From an uncultured Opitutia bacterium (GTDB taxonomy: Bacteria; Verrucomicrobiota; Verrucomicrobiia; Opitutales; Opitutaceae), in the NCBI GenBank assembly GCA_903839035.1, contig CAIMAQ010000002.1, positions 1 through 64,000 on the forward strand: 64,000 bases of DNA, written 5' to 3'. This document shows positions 17,943-26,875 of the stretch, one piece after another. Both the position numbers and the translations under genes were made by a program. How positions within the stretch are numbered: position 1 is the first letter of the stretch; each line of letters begins with the position of its first letter. The notes beneath the pieces were generated by a model. That model did not search any database, was not told the origin of the DNA, and saw nothing but the letters and a program-made list of their open reading frames with translations.

Positions 17943-19970
17943 ATGCCCATCCCCCGCCGCCAATTCCTCAAAAACAGCCTTGGTCTCGGCGCCCTCCTTG
18001 CCCTGCGTGGCACCGGTCGCGCCGCCGAGCTGATCGCGCCGGCCTCCGTCACCGCGCCCCGCGGCCTGCTCTTTGACACCGCCGACCTGCCCCGCCTGCG
18101 CGCCAACGTGCAGCGCCCGGAATTCCGCGAGTTCTGGACGTTCATGACCCAGGTGGATTTTGCCGCGGAGGAGAAATTCCTGAACCACGAGCTGCATTTC
18201 GCGAACCACGTCGTGGATATGTCCCGCGCCCAGGTCATCATGCAGCGCTCGGCTTTCGTGCATCTCCTGTTTCCGGATGCCCGGCACCTCGCCCTGGCGC
18301 GCACGGCCCTCGCCAAGATCCTGGGCTATCCACGCTGGGACTGGCTGCGCGACAGCCAGCAGCGCCCGGTCGGCGTCATGCGCGGCGGCGGCACCTGCAT
18401 CGCCCTCGCCCTCGCCGCCGAATGGCTCGCGGCCGACCTGAGTCCCGCGGAACAGGCCACCATCACCGAGCGTATGGGCAACGAAGGCGCCCCGGCCCAA
18501 TACCGCGGGTTGCACGACATGACCCACCACACCGAGGTCGGCCCGTGGAGCCTCGAGCCCGGCGAGGAGGGCCTGCCGCCCATGAGTGTGAGCAACTGGC
18601 CCACCATCCTCGATGACACCAATCTCCGCATCACCTGCACCGCCGGCCTCGCCGCAGCCACGTGCCACCTGTGGGGCCGCCATCCGGATGCCCCAAAATG
18701 GCTCGAGATGACCCGCGGCAGCCTGCAGCTCTACGCCTCCCGCTTGCCCAAGGACGGTTCGTTTCCCGAGGGCATCGGTTACTGGGACTATACTTTCACC
18801 CACTACACCCTGGCCCTTGAACTCCTCCGGCGGAAACTCGGCGTGGATGAGCGCGCACTGGTGGATTTTCCCGCGCAGGCCCGCTACGCCCTCGAGATGA
18901 GCATGCCGACCGCCGGTCATCCCGACGACTGCATCAGCATCGGCGATGCCGCCACCGCCGCCGGGGCCGTGCCCCTGATGTGGATCGCCCGCGAGTTCCG
19001 CGACACCGGCGCCCAATATCTCGCACTCCAGCCGGGCGCGGTCCGCTCCTCGTGGCTGACCTGCCTGGCCGCCATCTGGCATGATCCGGCCGTACCCGCC
19101 AGGTTGCCGGCGACGGCCCTGCTCGACCGCCAGACTGACCTGGGGATCATCATCTCCCGCACCGGCTGGGAAGAGAAGGACACCGTCGTGACCCTGCGGA
19201 GTGGCCGCCCGGTGAATCACGAGCACGCCGACCGCAACAGCGTCATTTTCAAGGCCCACGGCGAGCGGCTCTTCAACGACCCGCTGCACGCCAATTACTC
19301 GACGAAGGAGCCGAAATGGCTGCTCCGCCAGACCGAGGCCCATACCGCCGTGCTGATCAACGGCCTGGGCCACATCTACCACGACGGCCGCGACGGGGTG
19401 AATTCCTCGACCGCCGACGCCGCGATCCAGGACTACCGCACCGGGCTCAACTGGATGGCTGTCACCAGTGATGCGGCCGATGCCTACCACCGGGCCGGCC
19501 TGCCGGCGAAGCTGGTACAGCGCACGCTCGTTTACGTGAAGCCCGACGTGCTCGTGATTTTCGACCGCATCTTCTTGTCCGACCCGCTGCCCGTGTCGGC
19601 CCGCTTCCAAGTGTTCAACGAGGATGGCGCCGGCCAAGTCTCAGTCAAAGGCGCGACCTTCACGATTACCCGCCCTCACGCCACGCTGCACGCCCGGGTC
19701 GTCACCGCCACCCCCAGCACGCTTGCCACCGGCAAGCTCGCGCTGCCTGAAGGCAGCGGGGTCTATCCTTTTGCCGAAATCCGCTCCGCCGCGGCGCTCG
19801 AGCACTCGCTGCTCACTGTCTGCACCGCCGCGCCCGAGGGCGAGGGGCATGGCAATCTCCACGTGACCTCCGGCTCGGGCGCTTGGGATATCACGGGGAC
19901 GCATCGCGGGCAGAACGTGGTGGTGCGACTCATCGCTGCGGGCAAGGGCGCACCGGTCATCGTGCTCTGA
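17943..19970 (+). CDS. Secreted heparinase II/III-like polysaccharide lyase
   Basis: 675 residues. The N terminus PRRQFLKNSLGLGALLAL carries a twin-arginine RRxFLK motif and hydrophobic core, suggesting Tat export. An alpha-helical toroid domain spans ~40-400. The heparinase II/III-like beta-sandwich follows, with RPVNHEHADRNSVIFKAHG (conserved His region) and NDPLHANYSTKEPKW. Such enzymes cleave uronate-containing glycans by beta-elimination; alginate, heparinoid or other substrates cannot be told apart here. ATG 17943 gives the full export signal. It opens the carbohydrate region that continues to ~37.5 kb. A second, unrelated-looking heparinase-like gene sits at 29912. Confidence 0.8.
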   Translation: MPIPRRQFLKNSLGLGALLALRGTGRAAELIAPASVTAPRGLLFDTADLPRLRANVQRPEFREFWTFMTQVDFAAEEKFLNHELHFANHVVDMSRAQVIMQRSAFVHLLFPDARHLALARTALAKILGYPRWDWLRDSQQRPVGVMRGGGTCIALALAAEWLAADLSPAEQATITERMGNEGAPAQYRGLHDMTHHTEVGPWSLEPGEEGLPPMSVSNWPTILDDTNLRITCTAGLAAATCHLWGRHPDAPKWLEMTRGSLQLYASRLPKDGSFPEGIGYWDYTFTHYTLALELLRRKLGVDERALVDFPAQARYALEMSMPTAGHPDDCISIGDAATAAGAVPLMWIAREFRDTGAQYLALQPGAVRSSWLTCLAAIWHDPAVPARLPATALLDRQTDLGIIISRTGWEEKDTVVTLRSGRPVNHEHADRNSVIFKAHGERLFNDPLHANYSTKEPKWLLRQTEAHTAVLINGLGHIYHDGRDGVNSSTADAAIQDYRTGLNWMAVTSDAADAYHRAGLPAKLVQRTLVYVKPDVLVIFDRIFLSDPLPVSARFQVFNEDGAGQVSVKGATFTITRPHATLHARVVTATPSTLATGKLALPEGSGVYPFAEIRSAAALEHSLLTVCTAAPEGEGHGNLHVTSGSGAWDITGTHRGQNVVVRLIAAGKGAPVIVL

Positions 19971-20001
19971 TCCCGGCCCCGGCGGACGATACTTCGCGGT
20001 C

Positions 20002-20192
20002 ATGGCCTCCCTACCCGTCGTCAAAATCTGCTGCATCAAGTCCGCCACCAAGGCCCGCCCCGCCGTCGCCCACGGTGCCTCCGCCCAGGTGCGACCGCAG
20101 GGCTTCGACCTCTGCAGCAGCCTGCGGACGAACGACGTGCGCGACGAGGCCAAGCTCGCGGCGTTTTCCCCGCGGTGCGCGCCCTGAAATAA
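20002..20192 (+). pseudogene. trpF-like (phosphoribosylanthranilate isomerase family) remnant with internal deletion
   Basis: The frame from ATG 20002 begins VVKICCIKSATKARPAVAHG, matching the first beta strand and helix of TrpF-like proteins. It then jumps at about 20085-20095 to RPQGFDLCSSLRTN and DEAKLAAF, which match their C terminus (phosphate-binding region and last helix). Roughly 150 central codons are missing. In the present frame it stops at 20187. Adding one T in the T-run near 20164 restores FFPAVRALK and a TAA at 20190-20192, the expected end. So two lesions are visible, a large deletion and a 1-nt loss. The family match is from memory of TrpF sequences. Confidence 0.6.
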
Positions 20193-20259
20193 TCAGCCGG
20201 CGGGACCGATTTGCCTTCGCAAGACGGGGCGCCCGCGCTTGGCTCGCGCTGCTTTCCCC

Positions 20260-22383
20260 ATGCATGTCTTCCATCTTTCACCCCGTGGACGCGACTCGGC
20301 TCCCGGTTCCGTCTCCCGCCCCTGGGCCACGCTGGCCGGCGCCCGCAACAACCTGCGCCAGCTCCGCGCCGCCGGCAAACTGACCGACCCCGTCACGGTG
20401 CAGGTACACGCCGGCCGCTATGAACAGGCCGAGATGGTTGTATTTGACCAGACCGACTCGCACACGCGCTTCGCCGCCGCACCCGGCGCGTCGCCGGTGT
20501 TCGACGGCGGCGAAAAACTCACCGGCTGGAAAGTGGGCACGCGCAATGGCCGGACCGAGTGGACCCTCGACCTGCCCGACGTCGTGGCCGGCAAGCGCTA
20601 CTTCCGCTCACTCTTCGTCAACGGCCGCCGGGCCCCCCGCGCGCGCCTGCCGAAATTCTCGCCGGACGAAAAAGGCACCAAGAACGTTTTCCACATCGGC
20701 GATATCCTCGAGCCGGAGAAAGTCGGCTTGGGCGACGGCCGCGATACGTTCAAGCCGAAGCCCGGCGACGTCTCCCCCGCGTGGGCCTCGCTGCCCGACG
20801 CCGAGTTCGTGCTGCTGCACTACTGGATCGAGGAGCGCCTGCCGAAGCCCGCGCTCAACCCGCGCACCGGCTGGCTGAGCTTCGCGCGCCGCTCCGCGTT
20901 CACCCTGTACGAGGCCTACGTCAATTCCGCCGGCGGTCGCAACTTCGCCCGCTACTACATTGATAACCTCTTCGAGGCACTGACCGAGCCCGGCGAATGG
21001 TACCTCAGCCGCGAGACCGGCCGGCTCTACTATCTGCCGCGCCCCGGCGAGACGCCCGCCAACACCGCGATCTACGCACCGCGCCTGCACACCTTTGTCC
21101 GGGCCGGTGGCAAGGTCTTCGGCGAGGCCGGTGACCGCCTCGATGTCTATGGCACCCTGCCCGTGCGCGGCCTGGAATTCTCCGGCCTCACCTTCCGTCA
21201 CGCCGACTGGTATTCCCCGCTGACCGAGGCGCACATCCTCGGCCACTTCCTGCTCGAGGGGAACGACGCGCCCATCGGGGGCAGCCCGCAGGCCGCCATC
21301 GCGGTGCCGGGCGCGCTGACGTTCCGCGCCGCACGCGACTGCGCCGTGACGGACTGCACCATCGAGCTGGTCGGCCTGTATGGCCTGGAATTCGGGCCCG
21401 GCTGCCGCGAATGCTCCGCCATCGGCAACGACCTGCACGACCTCGGCGCGGGCGGCATCCGCGCGGGCGGCGCCGATCTCGACGGCTTCGCGGAGCGCCG
21501 CACCGGCAATCTCCGGATCACCGACAACCACATCCACCATATCGGCCGGATTTTCCACCAGGGCATCGGCGTGCTGCTCGCCCATGCCGCCGATTGCGTC
21601 GTGGCGCACAACCATATCCATGACACGTGCTACACCGGCATTTCCACCGGCTGGACGTGGGGGTTCCGCGACACGATCAGCTGCAACAACCGGATCGAGA
21701 ACAACCACATCCACCACATCGGCGCCGGCATCCTGAGCGACATGGGCGGCATCTACACGCTCGGCATCCAGCCCGGCACCGTCCTGCGCGGAAACCACTT
21801 GCACGACATCTTCTCGCACGACTACGGCGGCTGGGGCGTGTACCTCGACGAGGGCAGCTCGTACATCCTCGTGGAGCACAATCTCGTCCACGACACCAAG
21901 GATGCGCCGTTCAACATCCACTACGGCCACGAGAACATCGTCCGGAGCAACATTTTTGCCCGCGGCAAGAACGCGCTCTGCTCCGTCTCGCGCATCGAGC
22001 CCGGCTACTTCAGCGCGAGTTTCTTCAACAACATCCTGCTCGGTCCCAGCGCGTCGCTCTACAAGGGCGGCTACAAGGGCAACATCGCATCCGGCGCGCT
22101 CATCGCCAACGCCAACTGCATTTGGTTTCCCGGTGGCCGGCTCGCTCCGAGCCTGAACCCTGAGACGCACCTCAAGGAGGGCAACCCGCACAAGCTCAGC
22201 TTTGCCGCGTGGAAAAATGCCGGACACGACCAGCTCACGATCGTCGCCGACCCAAAGCTCACCGAGGGTAAAAAGACCTGGCAGCTCGCGAAAAATTCCC
22301 CGGCCCTGAAGCTCGGCTTCGTGCCCTACGACTGGTCGAAATCCGGCGTCAGGCCGAAGGCCGGGCGCGTCGCCTACGTTTAA
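20260..22383 (+). CDS. Right-handed parallel beta-helix protein (pectate-lyase-like fold)
   Basis: 707 residues. The N terminus HLSPRGRDSAPGSVSRPWAT is the DUF1565-like entry to a beta helix. The centre is rich in rungs with Asn/His/Ile ladders such as ITDNHIHHIGRIFHQG, VVAHNHIHDTCYTGIS, ENNHIHHIGAGI and RGNHLHDIFSHDYGG. The fold is shared by polysaccharide lyases, glycosidases and epimerases; no catalytic triad can be assigned from sequence alone. ATG 20260 fits; the only upstream start is TTG 20239. Neither gives a signal peptide, which is odd for this fold and suggests cytoplasmic action or a lost 5' end. The upstream DNA is the rearranged trpF remnant. Confidence 0.8.
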   Translation: MHVFHLSPRGRDSAPGSVSRPWATLAGARNNLRQLRAAGKLTDPVTVQVHAGRYEQAEMVVFDQTDSHTRFAAAPGASPVFDGGEKLTGWKVGTRNGRTEWTLDLPDVVAGKRYFRSLFVNGRRAPRARLPKFSPDEKGTKNVFHIGDILEPEKVGLGDGRDTFKPKPGDVSPAWASLPDAEFVLLHYWIEERLPKPALNPRTGWLSFARRSAFTLYEAYVNSAGGRNFARYYIDNLFEALTEPGEWYLSRETGRLYYLPRPGETPANTAIYAPRLHTFVRAGGKVFGEAGDRLDVYGTLPVRGLEFSGLTFRHADWYSPLTEAHILGHFLLEGNDAPIGGSPQAAIAVPGALTFRAARDCAVTDCTIELVGLYGLEFGPGCRECSAIGNDLHDLGAGGIRAGGADLDGFAERRTGNLRITDNHIHHIGRIFHQGIGVLLAHAADCVVAHNHIHDTCYTGISTGWTWGFRDTISCNNRIENNHIHHIGAGILSDMGGIYTLGIQPGTVLRGNHLHDIFSHDYGGWGVYLDEGSSYILVEHNLVHDTKDAPFNIHYGHENIVRSNIFARGKNALCSVSRIEPGYFSASFFNNILLGPSASLYKGGYKGNIASGALIANANCIWFPGGRLAPSLNPETHLKEGNPHKLSFAAWKNAGHDQLTIVADPKLTEGKKTWQLAKNSPALKLGFVPYDWSKSGVRPKAGRVAYV

Positions 22384-22397
22384 GCCGTTCTCCCGCC

Positions 22398-22784
22398 ATG
22401 CGTTTCATTCACCATCTCTCGCTGCCGTCCCGGGACTTGAAGCGCTCGGCCGCGTTCTATGATCCGGTGATGAAGGCGCTGGGCTACAAGCGGGTGTACA
22501 CGCACGAGCGGGTCATCGGCTACGGTCTCGTCAAAAACCAGGACCAGTTCGCCCTCCGACTGCGCAAGCAGGAGAAGATCATGACGGGTGACGGCTTCCA
22601 CCTCGCCTTCGTCGCGCGCTCGCGGAAGGCCGTGGATGCATTCTACAAGGCTGCACTGAAACACGGCGGCAAGGACAACGGCGGCCCGGGCCTGAATCCG
22701 GAGTACGGCAAGAATTACTACGCCGCCTTCGTCTTCGACCCCGACGGTTACCGCATCGAAGCCGTCATCAACGGCCGGGTCTAA
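22398..22784 (+). CDS. VOC family protein (glyoxalase/dioxygenase-like)
   Basis: 128 residues with the vicinal-oxygen-chelate pattern: FIHHLSLPSRDLKRSAAFYD at the N terminus, central GFHLAFVARSRKAVDAFYKA and final YYAAFVFDPDGYRIEAVI. Metal ligands would include His 5 and Glu near the C terminus. Relatives act as glyoxalases, dioxygenases or resistance proteins; the substrate is unknown. It begins 14 bp after the beta-helix gene and may share its transcript. Confidence 0.85.
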   Translation: MRFIHHLSLPSRDLKRSAAFYDPVMKALGYKRVYTHERVIGYGLVKNQDQFALRLRKQEKIMTGDGFHLAFVARSRKAVDAFYKAALKHGGKDNGGPGLNPEYGKNYYAAFVFDPDGYRIEAVINGRV

Positions 22785-22851
22785 GCCTCGGAGGTCGCCC
22801 CTTGGCTTTATTCAGCGCTTCGGCACTTTCGCGTTTCCGCGATTCTTTTCC

Positions 22852-24006
22852 GTGACTCCCGACCTTTCCTCCCTCCGCGACCGGCTCATCCGCTGGGCGA
22901 ATCAAAACTCCGGCAGCGACCACCTCGCCGGACTCGCCGCCATGCTCGGTCTGCTCGAGGCCGACTTTGCCGCCCTGCCCGGCGTGAAGGCCGAGCGGGT
23001 CCCCTGCGCCAACACCACCGCGCAGGCCCTCCGCGTGCGCTACCGGCCGGAGGCGCCGAACCAGGTGCTGCTCAGCGGACACTTCGACACCGTCTACAGC
23101 GCGAATAATCCGTTCCAGCGCTGCGAACTCGTGGATGACCGCACGCTCCGCGGACCCGGCGTGACCGACATGAAGGGCGGGCTCGTCGTGATGCTCGCCG
23201 CGCTGCAGACCTACCTCGCCTCCACCCCGCCGCCCACCCTTGGCTTTGAGGTGCTGCTTACCCCCGACGAGGAAACCGGTTCCTTTGGCAGCGCGGCCCT
23301 GTTCGTGGAGGCGGCGAAACGCCACCGGCTCGGACTCGTCTTCGAACCCGCCCGGCCCAACGGCAACCTCGTGCAATCGCGCAAGGGCACCGGCAACTTT
23401 GTCGCCACGGCCCGCGGCCGCGCCGGTCATGCCGGCAAGTCCCCCAGCGACGCGCGCAACGCCATTGCCGCCCTCGCGGAGTTCCTGGTCGGCGCCCATC
23501 GCATCCCCGCGGAATTGCCGGGCGTTCTGCTCAACATCGGCCTCATCCGCGGCGGCAGCGAGGCCACCAATGTCGTGCCCGATTTCGCCCAGGCCCTGCT
23601 CGACGTGCGGATCACGCGCACGGTGGAGCGTGACGCCGTCCTCGCCCGCCTCGCCGAGCTCGCCGCCCCCATCAACGCCCGCGAGGGCCTGCGGATCGAG
23701 ATCACCGGCAGCTTCAACCGGCCGCCCAAGGAGTGCGGGCCGGTCGAGGAGGCCGTGTTCGCCGCCTATCAGCAGTGCGGCCAGGAGCTCGGCCTCGCCC
23801 CGTTTTCCTGGGTCCACGCCGGCGGCGGCTCCGACGGCAACCTGCTTTCCTCCGCCGGGCTCCCGAATCTCGACGGTCTCGGCGTCATCGGCGACCACCT
23901 GCACAGCGATCGCGAATTCTGCGTGCTCCCCAGCCTCGTCGAGCGCGCTTCGCTCTGCGCGCTGTTCCTGCGGAAACTGGCCGAAGGAAAGATTGCCGGG
24001 CTGTAA
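22852..24006 (+). CDS. M20 family metallopeptidase (carboxypeptidase G2/ArgE-like)
   Basis: 384 residues. The two-zinc M20 site is visible: LSGHFDTVYS (His ligand, catalytic-support Asp), GPGVTDMKGG (bridging Asp), LTPDEETGSFG (catalytic and ligand Glu), LVFEPARPNG (second-metal acidic residue) and GDHLHSDREF (C-terminal His). A dimerisation lid starts near KGTGNFVATARGRAGHAG. It would hydrolyse an amide bond releasing a C-terminal amino acid or an N-acyl group. The GTG at 22852 is the only plausible start; the TAA is followed at once by a perfect hairpin. Confidence 0.88.
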   Translation: MTPDLSSLRDRLIRWANQNSGSDHLAGLAAMLGLLEADFAALPGVKAERVPCANTTAQALRVRYRPEAPNQVLLSGHFDTVYSANNPFQRCELVDDRTLRGPGVTDMKGGLVVMLAALQTYLASTPPPTLGFEVLLTPDEETGSFGSAALFVEAAKRHRLGLVFEPARPNGNLVQSRKGTGNFVATARGRAGHAGKSPSDARNAIAALAEFLVGAHRIPAELPGVLLNIGLIRGGSEATNVVPDFAQALLDVRITRTVERDAVLARLAELAAPINAREGLRIEITGSFNRPPKECGPVEEAVFAAYQQCGQELGLAPFSWVHAGGGSDGNLLSSAGLPNLDGLGVIGDHLHSDREFCVLPSLVERASLCALFLRKLAEGKIAGL

Positions 24007-24027
24007 GGCGGGGTCACTGACCCCGCC
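24007..24027. terminator. Perfect hairpin between convergent genes
   Basis: 10-bp arms GGCGGGGTCA and TGACCCCGCC around a single C start directly after the TAA of the M20 gene and lie 11 nt beyond the stop of the convergent GxGYxYP gene. Its symmetry would suit a bidirectional terminator. It belongs to the G-rich, stop-adjacent palindromes seen elsewhere in the window. Confidence 0.55.
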
Positions 24028-24038
24028 CTACCAAAACC

Positions 24039-25721
24039 TCACTGCGTCTGCGAATCCCACGCCTTGCCGGCGGGCTTCACGTCCTTGTAGCGCACCTTGA
24101 AGGTCGGGTTGCTCGCGGCGAGCTTCAGGAAGGTGTCGAGGGGCACGATCTCGGGCTTTTCCTCGAGGCCGTTCATGATGCTGATCACGCGCTTGAGGCT
24201 GTTCGATTCGCGCACGTGGATGAGCATGTAATACGGCCGCACCGGATTCAGACGCGCCAGCTCGTCGAGGTCGGCAATCGCGCTGGCCACCGGCCGGTGT
24301 TCGTCGAGGTAGTAATCGTACGACATCATCGCCTGGCCGTTGCGGACGTCGAAGGTGTGCGCGGCGGCGTAGCCGTTGATGAAACCGATCACGCCGGGAG
24401 CGCCGGCGTAATACTCATCCACCACGTGTTTCGGCAGATCAAAATAGCCGATCGGGATGCCGCGGTCGGTGTGGTCCATGATGCCGACCGTGTGCTGGTC
24501 CATCAGCGGCATCAGCGCGTTCATCTCCTGCATCAGGCCCGGGAAACGGTCCGCCGGCACCGCGGCCGGGTACATGTAGCCCGACTGGCCGCCGATGAAG
24601 TAGTCGTTCGGGGTCTTGTCCTTCGTGAACATCTCCATCGCCGCCGGATACCACTTGGCGCCGTCCACGCCGACTTCCCAGTTGTAGGGAATCGAGCCGC
24701 GCTCGGGCTCGGTCCAGGCGCCGATCCCCATGCTGTCGGACTGCACGAGGCAGACGTAGAATTTCTTCTCCGCGGCCACCACGCTGTCGCGCGTGACGTG
24801 GTTGTTGTTGGTCAGCTTGAAGCCCGGCGAGAAGCCGATCTGGCTCATGAAGGTGCCGTTGGGGAAGGTGTTCAGGCCGATCGCCTTGAGGCCAAAGCCG
24901 GACGTCAGCGTGATCCACTGGCCCTCCGTGTCCTTCGCGTACGAGTGCCAGCCCATGATCCACGCCGTGGGTTTCAGCTGGGCGAGCAACTCCTTGTGAA
25001 AGGCGAGTTCCTCCTTGTCCTTCGGGTTGGCCGAGAGATCGGTGACGAACGCGCCGAAGGCGATCGCGAGGTCCGCCACGCCGGGCTCCATGCTGTTGCC
25101 CGCCACGCCGCCCATCCAGATGATGTAGTCGCGGCTGCAGTCCTTCCAATATTTGTTGTAGGCCCAGCGGTAGATCTGGAGGTCGGTCTGGCCGGTGAAC
25201 TGTCCGCGGAAGTCCGCCAGCGGCTTCAGCCCGTGCTTCGCGGCGAGCGGGATCAGGTCCTCGTTGACCACGACCGCGCGCAGTACGCCGGCGGCGGTGA
25301 GGGCGACGTTGATCGAGGCGCGGACGTGCTTGTCCCAGACCACATACCCCTTGGCAAAGGGCGCCAGCTCCTTGAGCGCCGCGTCCACCGTGTCGAGCCG
25401 CGTGAACTTCACGCCGTACTTCGTGGCGTAGAAATCCTTCAGCGGGTTGAAGTCATGAAAGTGCCAGGTCTCGGGGTACTCGATGTACACGCGCGGGGCG
25501 TCGGTATTGGCGAGGCCCTGGAGCGCGATGAGCAGCAGGTTTTCCGCAAGGGCGGCAGGCGCGCCGGGCTTGGCGGGATTGATCTCCCAGTTGTCCTTCA
25601 CCGGGATGAGAAAGGCGGTCTTCGGCGCGGGGCCGCTCACGCCAGGCACGGCGCGGAGGGCCGGCGCGAGCACCGCGGCGGCGAACGTGAACAGGGCGAG
25701 GAGCTTGAAAATGTTTTTCAT
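24039..25721 (-). CDS. GxGYxYP family secreted protein, copy 1
   Basis: 560 residues with a signal peptide (LLALFTFAAAVLAPALRA). The GxGYxYP N-terminal domain includes LLLIALQGLANTDAPRVYIEYP and GYVVWDKHVRASINVAL. The C-terminal domain holds IMGWHSYAKDTEGQ, VQSDSMGIGAWTEPERG and the family signature region SGYMYP at ~378-383, here QSGYMYP so the first Gly of GxGYxYP is replaced. The family has been proposed to be glycoside-hydrolase-like; no activity is established that I know of. ATG 25721 sits 17 bp after the small secreted gene 25739-26266. A full-length paralogue with the same partner lies at 27570. Function unknown. Confidence 0.85.
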   Translation of the reverse strand: MKNIFKLLALFTFAAAVLAPALRAVPGVSGPAPKTAFLIPVKDNWEINPAKPGAPAALAENLLLIALQGLANTDAPRVYIEYPETWHFHDFNPLKDFYATKYGVKFTRLDTVDAALKELAPFAKGYVVWDKHVRASINVALTAAGVLRAVVVNEDLIPLAAKHGLKPLADFRGQFTGQTDLQIYRWAYNKYWKDCSRDYIIWMGGVAGNSMEPGVADLAIAFGAFVTDLSANPKDKEELAFHKELLAQLKPTAWIMGWHSYAKDTEGQWITLTSGFGLKAIGLNTFPNGTFMSQIGFSPGFKLTNNNHVTRDSVVAAEKKFYVCLVQSDSMGIGAWTEPERGSIPYNWEVGVDGAKWYPAAMEMFTKDKTPNDYFIGGQSGYMYPAAVPADRFPGLMQEMNALMPLMDQHTVGIMDHTDRGIPIGYFDLPKHVVDEYYAGAPGVIGFINGYAAAHTFDVRNGQAMMSYDYYLDEHRPVASAIADLDELARLNPVRPYYMLIHVRESNSLKRVISIMNGLEEKPEIVPLDTFLKLAASNPTFKVRYKDVKPAGKAWDSQTQ

Positions 25722-25738
25722 GGCGGGGGCGGGCAGGT

Positions 25739-26266
25739 TCAGGCGCGGGTGAAGATGTAGACCAGGGCTTCGTCGCGGGTGGAGCGGAGCTCGAAGAGTT
25801 TCAGCGTCTTGCCGTCCGCCGAGAGGCGGTACTCGTCGTAGATGTGGACCGCATGGTCGCCCTGCTGCGCCTCGATGAAGAGGTTCGTCTCCAGCTTCAG
25901 CACGCGGCCGCCGTCGAGCCACTCGCCCGTGACGTGCTTCTGGTGGTCGCCGCCGATGTAGACGTTGGTGTACCAGGTATCGAGCCAGTAGCCCACGGAG
26001 CCGGCCGTGACGGTCTTGCCGTCGGTCTTCACCGTGGTCGTGTCGCCGGCCTTGCGGTCGGCGCCCCAGGCGAGGTTGCGGGTGAGGACCGTGGTGTCGC
26101 CGGTCACCGCAATAGTGAGGGACTCCTTGTCCCAAGGCCGGATGGGGGTGCTGCGTGCCACATCGAGCGTCCAGGTGCCATTGAGTTTCGACGGAGAGTC
26201 CGCCGCGGACAGGGAAAGGCCCGCACTCAACAGGAGGCCGGCAAGGTAGAGAAGGCGTAGTTTCAT
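25739..26266 (-). CDS. Small secreted protein, partner of GxGYxYP copy 1
   Basis: 175 residues. After the signal peptide (LLYLAGLLLSAGLSLSAA) the mature part is beta-rich, with the look of a lipocalin-like or calycin barrel: LNGTWTLDVARSTPIRPW, TNVYIGGDHQKHVTGEWLDG, then QQGDHAVHIYDEY and LFELRSTRDEALVYIF. The same blocks recur in the 29255-29821 protein, so the two are paralogues. I start at ATG 26266 (MKLRLLYLAG). Its place directly upstream of the GxGYxYP gene in both copies argues that the two products work together in the envelope. No named family recognised. Confidence 0.75.
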   Translation of the reverse strand: MKLRLLYLAGLLLSAGLSLSAADSPSKLNGTWTLDVARSTPIRPWDKESLTIAVTGDTTVLTRNLAWGADRKAGDTTTVKTDGKTVTAGSVGYWLDTWYTNVYIGGDHQKHVTGEWLDGGRVLKLETNLFIEAQQGDHAVHIYDEYRLSADGKTLKLFELRSTRDEALVYIFTRA

Positions 26267-26344
26267 GGGGAAATGGCGAACTGCCGGCGACGAATGTTGT
26301 CTTATTTCGGACCGAGACAAGCTACGGTGGACTAAATTGTTGTC

Positions 26345-26875
26345 ATGAATGAACTATCGCCTCCGAACGGCGACATGACCAAGACCACCCGCTCCCAAAA
26401 TCCTATGAACCGCTGGCTTGCCCTTGCCCTAATTCTCCTGGCCTCATTCGCCGCTTCCGCCATTGGCGGGCTGGCGACATTTGAGTCGGTGCGCACATGG
26501 TATCCGACACTCATCAAGCCCTCTTGGAACCCTCCGTCCGCCGTCTTTGGCCCGGTGTGGACCCTCCTCTACCTGCTGATGAGCATTGCCGCGTGGCGCG
26601 TCTGGCTGAGTCCAAACACCCACGAAAGCCGGCTCGCGCTGCGGCTCTTTTTCGTGAGCCTGGCGTTGAATGCATTCTGGTCGGTGCTGTTCTTCGGTCT
26701 CCACCGGCCGGGCTGGGCGCTCGTGGACAACGGCGTGTTGTGGGCCACCCTCGCCTTCCTGCTGCTCCGCTTTGCGCGGATCGACCGGCTGGCCGGCTGG
26801 CTGTGGGCGCCCTACTTTGCCTGGGTGACGTTTGCGGTCGTCCTGAACGCCGCCATCTGGCGCCTCAACCCCTGA
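26345..26875 (+). CDS. tspO: TspO/MBR family protein
   Basis: 176 residues with five helices. TspO hallmarks are WYPTLIKPSWNPPSAVFGPVW in the first loop and helix 2, and ALNAFWSVLFFGLHRPGWAL and WLWAPYFAWVTFAVVLNAAI further on. TspO proteins bind porphyrins and related ligands in the membrane and affect tetrapyrrole or stress responses. The start is uncertain: ATG 26345, 26375 or 26405 (MNRWLALALI) are all in frame, and the last gives the usual family length. It is divergent from the secreted-protein/GxGYxYP pair and overlaps the hemolysin III gene tail by 11 bp. Confidence 0.9.
   Translation: MNELSPPNGDMTKTTRSQNPMNRWLALALILLASFAASAIGGLATFESVRTWYPTLIKPSWNPPSAVFGPVWTLLYLLMSIAAWRVWLSPNTHESRLALRLFFVSLALNAFWSVLFFGLHRPGWALVDNGVLWATLAFLLLRFARIDRLAGWLWAPYFAWVTFAVVLNAAIWRLNP

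Noticed and set aside
17775-19637. 620-codon open frame on the minus strand
   Set aside because: Antisense to the Tat-signal heparinase-like gene; composition is that of a G+C-driven shadow.
21411-21960. Repeats in the beta-helix gene as DNA repeats
   Set aside because: They are repeated protein rungs (NHIHH-type) at the amino acid level, not DNA direct repeats.
24216-25760. 514-codon open frame on the plus strand
   Set aside because: Antisense to GxGYxYP copy 1, whose signal peptide and domains are clear.
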